Made by a program: the position numbers and the translations under genes
Assembly (NCBI GenBank): GCA_964020085.1
Contig: OZ026598.1
Coordinates: forward strand, 6,391,024-6,455,023
Length of the DNA stretch: 64,000 bases
Direction of reading: 5' to 3'
From: Micromussa lordhowensis
Lineage: Eukaryota; Cnidaria; Anthozoa; Scleractinia; Lobophylliidae
Shown: in pieces, positions 56,001 through 64,000 of the stretch
Layout: every line of letters starts with the position of its first letter
Numbering within the stretch: position 1 is the stretch's first letter
The notes under the pieces: model-generated
Database searches by the model: none
Told to the model about the DNA's origin: nothing
What the model saw: only the letters and a program-made list of their open reading frames with translations

Positions 56001-57471
56001 ATTAGTGTATGCAATACTGCAGCATCATCGTGAAGTAATAGTGGAAAACTTCTAATGTACCAAGAATTTGTCAATCTTTTCAAAATTAAACCTAGTTTCA
56101 CAGTGTACTACGGACTTCTCCATGCAATTAAAAATAAATGGAAAATTTCGCCTACTGGTAGACAGAGTCAAACACTGAAACAGAACTGGTACGACGACGA
56201 AGAAAATCTTTCCAACGCTGCTCTGCACAAGATAATTGTTGGGAACAAATATCAACCACCTACCAATGAAAACCGAATTATTAGTTACGGAGTGGAGCCT
56301 TCTGAAATCAAAAAAATATATAAATGGCCTTTTTCTGTTACGAGCAATACAAAATTGATAATGTTTCAATTCAAAATAAACCACAATATCATCTACTTTA
56401 AAGACAAACTTAAAAGAGCCAACATTATACCTGACGATTTATGCTACCTATGTAAAAGCGAACAACACACAATAAAATTGTTTTGTTTTCTATCAGGTAC
56501 TAACTCTGGTGGCAGCGGTGGGAACCAAACTCCAGCCCCTACAGCTCCAGGTGAGTCTTCTACGTGCATATATGCAAACGAAATGGAAGAGTGTCGCGAG
56601 TGCTAAGTGATCGCCAATTTCTTGAGGGGCGCAAGGGTCACGAATCTAGGCTCCTTCTAGTTTCACCAAGTCATAACCAATTACCCCCCTTATTATATAT
56701 TGTAGTTACTATCTGTAATAATAGTAATCAAGGTCGTGGTAAGTGCTATCAGCCGAAGCCGAAGACTGAGGCTGATAGCACTTATCTCGACCTTGATTAC
56801 TCCAGATATCACAAAGACCTTATCCAACAATTGTTTATAATCTTGAAGACAAAGCTAAAGTGACTCTCAGCCTCTGTCAGCCTGTTTAAGAGATCACGAA
56901 AAGCGCAAGGATGGTAGGGGAAATGGCTCGAATCCCCTACGGTCTAAAGGGAACAACTTTTACAACAGTCATTAATATGTCGATACTTCCTTGACACTAT
57001 AGGCCATTGCGAAGACAAGTTGACTACTTCATGCCAACCGTATAAGGACTCTGGTTATTGTGTTACGTATCCTGATAGCACGAAGTATTGGTGCGAGAAG
57101 ACATGTTTCAATTGTAAGTTGTTCAGAAATTAGTAATAAAGAAGAGAATTAATTGTAAGAAAGATTGCATTGGGAGGGTGATGGGGGGGGGGGGGGGGGT
57201 TTGTGGAAGTTAATGCCAATAACAGAACAAGTCCATAAAAATTTAGATCATATACCATAAGCCAAAGCATGAGCATACATGCGCATATAGCATGCTACCA
57301 TGTGTCAAACAATCATCGGTTACACGGAACCTGATAAATAATGTCTTAAATACTCTTTGCATGAACTTTCAAAAGAGAACATAAATTCAATAATTCATGT
57401 CTATCTTGACTGTTCGTAATTTGAATAGTGTACTGAAATTTTTTCTATGTTTGGTTGCAGGTCAGGAATAA
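53056..57471 (+). CDS. Soluble Eph-ectodomain paralogue with C-terminal ShKT domain (RTK2)
   Basis: Seven exons: 53056-53202, 54113-54767, 55098-55145, 55438-55800, 56497-56550, 57003-57113, 57461-57471. Phases join without a break (462 aa). Exons 1-4 match RTK1 closely: signal peptide, ephrin-binding-type domain (identical 655-nt exon), Cys-rich piece, first FN3 (three codons longer, an Asp/Asn insertion). Exon 5 is a linker (TNSGGSGGNQTPAPTAPG). Exon 6 plus one split codon gives six cysteines with spacing 7, 8, 10, 3, 2, the exact ShKT pattern, starting HCEDK. Two codons later comes TAA. No membrane helix or kinase. A secreted binding protein, perhaps a decoy or ligand for the neighbouring receptor, is inferred. 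ShKT domains occur in many non-toxic secreted proteins, so no toxin role is claimed. Confidence 0.85.
53248..53534. mobile_element. MITE in RTK2 intron 1
   Basis: CAATCATGGACAAAAGT and its inverted copy close the element. RTK1 lacks it (ATATAAGCCAATCC runs through). An inner hairpin uses CACCCCCTCTCCCC arms. Confidence 0.8.
55956..56001. repeat. Perfect short palindrome
   Basis: ACCACGGGACCGTTTTACTG and its complement around AAGTGACTT, in RTK2 intron 4. The RTK1 equivalent (40755-40803) has lost the left arm. Confidence 0.8.
56055..56492 (+). pseudogene. LINE C-terminal (zf-RVT-like) fragment in RTK2 intron 4
   Basis: About 145 codons, with EPSEIKKIYKWPFSVTSNTKL, then FQFKINHNIIY, then IIPDDLCYLCKSEQHTIKLF. 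This is the C-terminal zinc-binding region that follows the reverse transcriptase in L1/Tx1-like LINEs. Stops at the splice acceptor of the next receptor exon. No upstream RT. Confidence 0.65.
56727..56800. repeat. Hairpin in RTK2 intron 5
   Basis: AATCAAGGTCG and GTGCTATCAGCC with inverted partners. Small foldback repeat. Confidence 0.75.
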
Positions 57472-57476
57472 ATAAA
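57467..57476 (+). terminator. Poly(A) signals of RTK2
   Basis: Two overlapping AATAAA hexamers (57467-57472 and 57471-57476), the first sharing bases with the stop codon. They support a true transcript end here. Confidence 0.7.
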
Positions 57477-58170
57477 GAAAAACTCATGTCTACCTTTATA
57501 GACTGGGGTTATTCTTGTAGAAGTATATGAAATAAACAAGAGAATAAAAGAAACAGATCAAAACGTGTTGGTTTTGGTTCATTCGTTTTCTATTACGAAT
57601 TTCAGTACATGTAGTATACTATGTTAAACATTAAGCCTCGTTTCTGCCTCCCCTTTGCCTCCCCCTTGCCTTCCCCTGCCAACCCTGCCTTCCTGCATAC
57701 TAATTTGGATTTCCTGCATACTAATTTAGTGTCGTCCTGCATTCTAATGAACGTCAGTCTAGTACAGTGAAAACAAAAGGCTTGCCCAGACTTGTCCTCT
57801 TAGTCAACGCTGATTGGACAGTTAAGAATCTATTATGTTTTTCAAACTAAAAGCGCGTGATCAGTTGAGGGCGTTACATTAACATGCAATGTGCTTGCTA
57901 AGAGATCTTTGCTTCGACTTCGGTTATTTCAGGACGATCGCTGAAAACATATAAGTGGAATCGAGTGCCACATCTCTATTGACCGCAGACGAAGTGGAAA
58001 AAGTTCAGTGCCAAAGATGGCCAGTCTTATTGTAAAATATGAAATCTAGAGAATTTGGCCAGAAATAGGTATTAGTAGTCTTATGGGTTAGACCGGCACT
58101 CAACTCGCACTCTGATTGGCTGTTGGGATTGAATGAATTCAAGATGGCGGCCGGTGTAGTCATCCGTATC
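57477..58170. other. Spacer after RTK2; no kinase remnant
   Basis: I looked for kinase motifs behind the ShKT exon and found none. A CCTGCATACTAATTTGGA-type repeat occurs near 57690-57740. Confidence 0.5.
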
Positions 58171-58812
58171 CAAGATGGTGTTTGATGCAATTGGAAAATA
58201 CATTCATTCCACGCGTTATCGCCAAATTGTTGAAACGCAGAGCGTCAATCAGCTCACAAGCGAAGGGCAAAGGATTTTGTGAGAAGACCAAAAACACAGC
58301 TCCTGCTGTTGCTAAAGTTCAATATCAAAAGCAAGGATCCCAAGAAGTTGCTTTGAAGGGTCATGAGTGCCTACAGAAACTTCAAGGTGCCAAGCGTTCA
58401 GAAGTGGACGAGGACGTTTTTCGCAAGACTTGGAGATTCAACTTCCAACTCTGGGCTTTCAGCTGAAACAGTGCACAATGTCAGCTCCACAACCAAGAAG
58501 GACGCCTTGCCTAAAAGAAATATGCGCCCTCCTCATGTTTTGAAATTCACAACCGAAGAGGACGATTGTCTTAAGGAAGGGAAAACTGCGCACGGGTTTG
58601 GACAGTGTGCTGCTATTTTGAGACATGCCGATTTCCAATTTCAAGACGGAAGAACAACGGACTCCCTAATGAAAAGGGCAGGAGTGAAACTGGCCCTAGC
58701 TTAAGTTGGATCAAAACAGTTTAAACATCTCCATCGTGATATATCTTTGGCATTGGATCTCTGTTCACACACAGTTTCCACTGTCATAGCATCGCAATGA
58801 GTTCACTATTTA
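58171..58812 (+). pseudogene. Second copy of the tyrosine-recombinase/Myb-like fragment
   Basis: Matches 26057-26706 (VFDAIGKYIHSTRYRQIV, QKHSS, KFTTEEDDCLKEG, then GQDGR-like end). It starts abruptly at 58171 and carries its own shifts. The C-terminal Myb-like frame (58520-58704) is cleaner here (FQDGR.TDSLMKRAGVKL). Confidence 0.6.
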
Positions 58813-58815
58813 ACA

Positions 58816-58824
58816 ATTAGACTG

Positions 58825-58899
<75 letters not shown>

Positions 58900-58914
58900 A
58901 GGTAGTCTAATTGT
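58816..58914. repeat. Foldback element
   Basis: CAATTAGACT..GAGCCCGAGT and TTTCTACGAGC with inverted partners around a GAGGCGCAGCCGAG centre. Confidence 0.75.
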
Positions 58915-59134
58915 TTTAGTATACATTTACCGTAGTCTCATTGCAAAAAAGAAAAAAAGTCAAGTATCGCGTAGAAAAGATCTGTTTTATTATGTTACAT
59001 CAGGTTAAAACGTGACGTGCGATGTGCACTGATGCGTAACTGTTGGCTATCAGCAGATAGTCGACGGTAATATAGCCAGTCAAATTCACGGATTCACAAT
59101 AGACTACGGTAAATTTATACTAATACAATTTATA

Positions 59135-59303
59135 ACATAGATAGGACCCTGCGCGCGCTCCGTTTGGTCAAAAACCCATGTTTTAGCAGAGTATAAAACA
59201 TAGAAATTATTGTTTTGTGCGCGTAAAATCTATATCATAAAGCGAATGAAGAAGCCTAAGCCGTGTGTTACACTGTGATAAAACACTCCGGACATTTGAG
59301 AAT
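59135..59303. mobile_element. Truncated copy of the RTK1-intron MITE
   Basis: Same as 46695-46865 (ACATAGATAGGACCCTGCGCG ...). It is cut off at 59303 where the receptor-upstream block X3 begins. Confidence 0.75.
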
Positions 59304-60327
59304 GTCTGCTGGCTGTTCGCCCGTACGGATCAACTTCACCAAAACATTTGCTCAGTCCACCGCTATAAGTTTTCACAAGCAATGATTTGGACTTGAGAAA
59401 AAATTTTCAAACTGTAATACTTTCTCCAGCTACCCTAAAACCACGACAATTTTTGGATATTCTTTAGTCACGCAAACTGATTTTTTAGTCGTGGCAGTAA
59501 CATCGGTTGTGTCCTGGTGTTTTGAGGTGTACCGGTACACAGAGGGAATAACTATTGTACTTCTTTGTTTACAAGCCTTTGTTTAGCTGTTGCATATTGT
59601 TGGGTCTATTGTATCGGTTCTTGTGTACCGGTACACGAGCACAGAACCGTAACATCATTCTTTGTCAAGTTTAAGTATTTGATATCTGCATATTTATTGC
59701 ATAGTTCGCGCAGGTCAACCGTAGAAGCAATAGAGTCTCTCGCTTGACTTTAGGTTACTCTTTCAAAGACTCGTTCGATAAAACAAGAATGTTGGTCGAT
59801 CACGAATTGGTAAGTATATAACTTGTAATAATGGTATGCACGCATTCTGTGAGTGATAGCGTGGGTTAAACAGTTGACATTTGGGAAATGTTTATTTCGG
59901 TTTGCTGCATGCACAGAAAGAAAGCTACGACAAACACCTAACCCCCCCCCCCCCAAAAAAAAAGACGAAATAGGCCAAATGGACAACAGAAACCTAGTCT
60001 CCTCCGCAGCCGACCCTAATAACGGCTGCGGAGGAGACTAACAGAAACCAGGCAAAGTGAGTATATTTTCTTAATTTTAGTCACGAAAAGTAAATTTCAT
60101 CGTGCGATTTTATCCTTTGGTTGTTGGTTTGGTTGAGCGCTGAAATTCTCAACGGTCCACTGTGTAACACAACACCCCGCACTTCAGGCAGTCACGTCTC
60201 ACTCGAAACGGGCACATAAACCGTTATTAATCGATTCCTCGAATCGTGAGCTTGAGACGTCTGTGCTGCATGCAAATCGTTTTCAGTCGAGTGTAAGAGT
60301 GTTGGTCGATCACGAATTGGTAAGTAT
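59304..60327 (+). promoter_or_regulatory. Third receptor-upstream block (copy X3)
   Basis: Same order as X1, including the partial repeat of the exon-like end (GTTGGTCGATCACGAATTG at 59791 and 60301). It lacks the 371-bp MITE. Followed by the LTR element at the same base as in X1. Promoter role is inferred as for X1. Confidence 0.4.
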
Positions 60328-63300
60328 TGTTACAATAGTCATTGTTTTTATCCGTCAGTTGTGTTATGCAATCAGTTCTAGAATTACTAGTTTTTGTACT
60401 CTTAGACTCGACGAAGATTTAAGCGCGCAATATAAATTCTGTGTGTACTGCTCGCTTGAAACTTAATTAAAACCCAACTTCGAAACTCACAAAGAAATGC
60501 CTGGTGGTGACTCGACGCCGAGTGCAAGTGGTCAAGCGACAACATCCCCGGGAATGGCATCTAAAACCACCGATAAAACTCAATCTTCGAGAAAACACAT
60601 CGGAGAATTGGAAAACGTACAAGCAACAGTGGCAGAACTACGCGATTGTAGCAAACCTGGCCTCACAGCCCGAGGAATATCAAGTCGCGCTATTTCTCCA
60701 TTTGTTTGAGTACAGACGCGTTGTGTGTGGTACAGTGGTCTTTCTTTCGCAACCGAAGAAGACAAGAAGAAATTGTCGAAGGTCATGGAAAAATTAGATG
60801 ATGATTGGTGAGGTGAACGAAACCTACGAGAGGTACGTGTTTAAAGCAGAGATCAAGAGGCAGATGAATTCATCGGTACGTACGTGGCAGCATTACAGAA
60901 GTCTGCGCTAACTTGTAATCTACGCTCGTGCCTGCACGATAGCATTATCAGGGACAGAATCGTTCTTGGCACGAGAAGCAAGCAGCTGAGGAAAAGACTC
61001 CTCCAAGAGAGAAAACGCGCCCTGAGTAAGTGCATCGACATATGCCGACCAGCGACCAGTTCAGAGCTTCAAGCGATTTCTGGAACTGAAACCGAAGACG
61101 TAAACAAGATACGACACCGCTAATCAAGAGACAAGACTCGCAAAACAGACAAGACGCGCGAGCCAAAAGGAAATCGGAAAACGTCTTTATTTTGCGGCTG
61201 AGAACATGCATTCAAGAAAGAAAAATGTCCGGCATGGGGCACAAAATGCCTAAACTGCGCAGGCCGCAATCATTTACCAAGTGTGTCGAAAATCGAAGAA
61301 AGGACAGCGCCCCGACGCCTCGATTAAACAGATCGAGACAGAAGAAGCCTCCGACTCCGACTCCGACTCTAGTGATGTTGACTTCATCACCAGCATCACA
61401 ACTACAATAACAGTAAATTCTGGAAGCTCATCAGCATCTGGCTATGCGAAAGAAATTTGCACAGTGATGGAAATCGGAAACCAGGCTGTCACATTCCAAA
61501 TTGACTATGGAGCGTCGATAAACATCATCACGGAAGCACTTTCTGTCATCACGCCGACATCAAAACGGCTCGTGATGTGGAATTAAACGGAAATTACACC
61601 CCGTGGAGCGACAAGAATTGTACTTCAAAGTCCCAAGAATCGTAAGAAATACTCGGTCGAATTTGTGGTCGTGAAGGAGAACCTTACACCACTTATTGGC
61701 GCACAGGCAGCACAACATATGAAGCTAATCACAGTCAATGAAGGGAATTTCGTCACGACATCGCCTCCCTGTTCAAAGCAAGCAGAGGTAAAACCACTCA
61801 ACGCAGCTGAGTGAAGAGGTTATCAAGAAATTTTCGGACGTGTTTGATCGCCCGTTAAGAACGTTTCCCGGCAAGGTTCACCTGGAAGTTGAACCAAACG
61901 CAGTTCCTCTTATCATACCCCCGTCGACCCGAAACCCTTGAATAAAGCTCTTAAGAGGGAAACCTATCAAATGCATATCTTAGATGAAATATTGCCTGAC
62001 CTATCACAAGCAAAGGTCTTCACTACCGTGGATCTACGTTCAGGTTTTTGGCATTGTGTCCTCGATGATGAGTCCAGTATGCTGACGACATTTAATACCC
62101 CTTACGGCAGGTGCCGCTGGCTGAGGTTACCTTTTGGATTATCCGTATCTCCAGAGATCTTTCAGAAGCGCGTGATCCAGACACTAGAAGGACTGGGCGG
62201 CGTATTAAACATCGCTGATGACATCCTTATCTATGGCGTTGGTGATTCTTCAGAGCAGGCAAATGCAGACCATGATAGAAAGTTAGAAGCGTTAGTGCAA
62301 CGATGCAGGGAGTGTGGTATCGCCTTGAACCGAGGCAAGCTCAAGCTACGTCTCAAGAGAGTGAAGTTCATGGGTCATATATCAACTGACCATGGACTGA
62401 AGCCAGATCCAGACAAGATTAAAGCTGTCCTCGACATGCCGACACCCCAGAATGTGGAAGACGCACAGCGCCTGAATGGCTTCGTAACCTATCTCTCGAA
62501 GTTTTTGCCAAAGCTTGCTGACGTAATGGAGCCGATTAGACGACTTACACGTAAGGATGCCGAGTGGAATTGGTCAGGAGAGCAAGAATCAGCCTTAAGA
62601 AAAGTCAAGAGCCTGGCAACGGATGCTCCAATTCTGCGTTACTATGATCCTACCTGCCAGTTAGAGGTCCAATGCGATGCAAGTCAGAAGGGACTTGGCG
62701 CAGCTCTGATGCAACGCGGGCAACGAATTGCATACATCAGCCGAACCCTGACACCAACCGAACAAAGGTACGCACAAATTGAAAATGAATGTCTGGCCAT
62801 CGTCTATGTGTTGGAGCGATTCCACCAGTACACATTTGGTAGGAGTGTCCTTGTCTACAGCGATCAAAAACCACTCGAGTCAATATTGAAGAAGCCCCTA
62901 GCAAGTGCACCCCGTCGAATCCAAGGAATGATGATCCGTCTACAAAGGTATGACGTTACAGTCAGTTACGAACGTGGTCAGAATATGTTCCTGGCTGACC
63001 TGCTATCAAGAGCATACCTGCCGAAGAGTCCAGAACCGGAAGACAAAGAATTTGAATTTGTCAACATGGCAAGTTACGTCCCAATCTCAGATCCTGGAGT
63101 GGAAGAGATCAGACAGGAGACTCGAGCTGACGAGCCAATGTAAGTTCTGACCAAGGTGATTCTTGGCCTGATGACAAGTCTTCAGTGCCTCCCATAGCCC
63201 TTCCTTACTTCAACCAGAGAGATAAACTGACGGTTCAAAATGGTCTAATCTTCAGAGGCGAACGAGTCGTTGTCCCGAAGAAGTTGCGAGAAGTAATGAA

Positions 63301-64000
63301 CCAGAAGATACACTCCTCACACATGGGTACGGAAGCTTGTCTCAGAGGAGCCAGAGAGTCCATATATTGGCCTGGCATGTGTGCGGAAATGAAACAGCTA
63401 GTAGAGTCGTGTGAAACATGCAGACAGTACGACTGTGCGCAACCAAAGGAAACACTGAGAAGCACGGCAGTACCAAACAGACTGTGGGAACGGATCGCGA
63501 CTGACCTGTTCTCTTACAAAGGCAAAGACTTTCTCACTACTGTTGACTACTACAGCAACGTTTCGGAAATTGACCAACTGGCTAGCACAAGTGCCTCCAC
63601 TGTGATAACCAAGCTTAAGAACCACTGTGCCAGATACTGTGATCAGCGACAGCGGTCCCGAGTTTTCCTCCCAAGAATTTGCGCACTTCTCGAAGTCCTG
63701 GAAATTCAAGCATCAGACCATTAGCCCAGGCAACAGCAAGGCCAACGGGAAGGTGGAGGCTGCAGTCAAGACACCATTCACTTAGCACCGTTAGATTACC
63801 GGAATACACCCTCTCAAGGAACATCCACCAGTCCAGCTCAACGGCTTATGAGCAGAAGAACAAAAACCTTACTTCCTACAAAGGAAACTCTGCTGAAACC
63901 TCAAGTACCAGATCCAGAGGAACAGCAACGCCTTTTACGCCAACATCAGCTTAAACAAGCACAGTACTACAACAGAACCGCGAAGGATCTTCCAAAGTTG
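60328..64000 (+). mobile_element. Second Gypsy-type LTR element, truncated by the window end
   Basis: Sister of 30837-35500. 5' LTR 60328 to about 60463. The primer binding site and the next bases are deleted (LTR end joins TTAATTAAAACCC directly), and a further segment before gag is missing. Gag keeps an ATG (60497). Protease site reads IDYGAS. About 150 bp of the RT fingers are lost at 61921. A 401-codon frame (61938-63143) spans catalytic IADDILIYG and RNase H. Integrase lost part of its core near 63640. Coding-dead, and could not prime. The 3' half lies outside. Confidence 0.88.

Noticed and set aside
57003..57113. A venom potassium-channel toxin gene
   Set aside because: The six-cysteine ShKT spacing is exact, but the domain is fused behind an Eph-type ectodomain and such domains are common in non-toxic proteins. 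The sequence gives no evidence for channel binding.

Overview
The window looks like animal nuclear DNA, most likely from an anthozoan cnidarian (a stony coral or relative). It is AT-rich and gene-poor. Genes are split into many small exons with GT-AG introns. Penelope-like elements, CR1/L2-like LINEs, Gypsy-type LTR elements, a tRNA-derived SINE, many foldback/MITE elements and a ShKT domain all fit that group. The species cannot be fixed from the sequence alone.

Region 1 (1-10.4 kb) is almost entirely nested mobile DNA. It holds the CCHC/PD-(D/E)XK tail of an R2-like retroelement, a compound AAT minisatellite interrupted by a small TIR element, a Penelope endonuclease fragment followed by a textbook type I hammerhead ribozyme, and a decayed L2/CR1-like LINE. 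That LINE has itself been hit by a foldback Penelope derivative, an 858-bp unknown insert and a full SINE. A second, better preserved LINE follows.

Region 2 (10.4-20.7 kb) holds two divergent host genes about 0.2 kb apart. On the minus strand is an OVCA2/FSH1-type serine hydrolase, rebuilt here from its splice sites: 218 codons, a 13-nt micro-exon, and an unexplained 17-nt GT...AG gap behind the apparent start codon. On the plus strand is an intronless phosphonatase-like HAD hydrolase of 240 aa. The hydrolase introns carry Harbinger-like, pogo-like and TTAA-flanked elements.

Region 3 (20.7-36.5 kb) holds MITEs and hairpins, a decayed tyrosine-recombinase-like ORF with a Myb-like tail, and a structurally complete but coding-dead Gypsy-type LTR element (30837-35500, 5-bp target duplication).

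Region 4 (29.4-58 kb) is a receptor gene cluster. RTK1 (36834-48960, 17 coding exons, 875 codons plus stop, all phases consistent) joins an Eph-type ligand-binding ectodomain (ephrin-binding domain, short Cys-rich part, two FN3 domains, one membrane helix) to a kinase that reads like the FGFR/Tie/RET group, with no SAM domain. RTK2 (53056-57471, 462 codons plus stop) is a tandem paralogue that keeps the signal peptide, ephrin-binding domain and first FN3. It then replaces the second FN3, membrane helix and kinase by a Gly/Pro linker and a six-cysteine ShKT domain, with a stop and poly(A) signal directly behind. This predicts a soluble decoy- or ligand-like protein beside its receptor paralogue.

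Region 5 (58-64 kb) repeats the recombinase fragment, the upstream block that precedes both receptors, and a second LTR element that runs off the window. The order implies that a larger unit (recombinase fragment, receptor promoter block, LTR element) was duplicated, and that a third receptor copy may lie just beyond position 64000.
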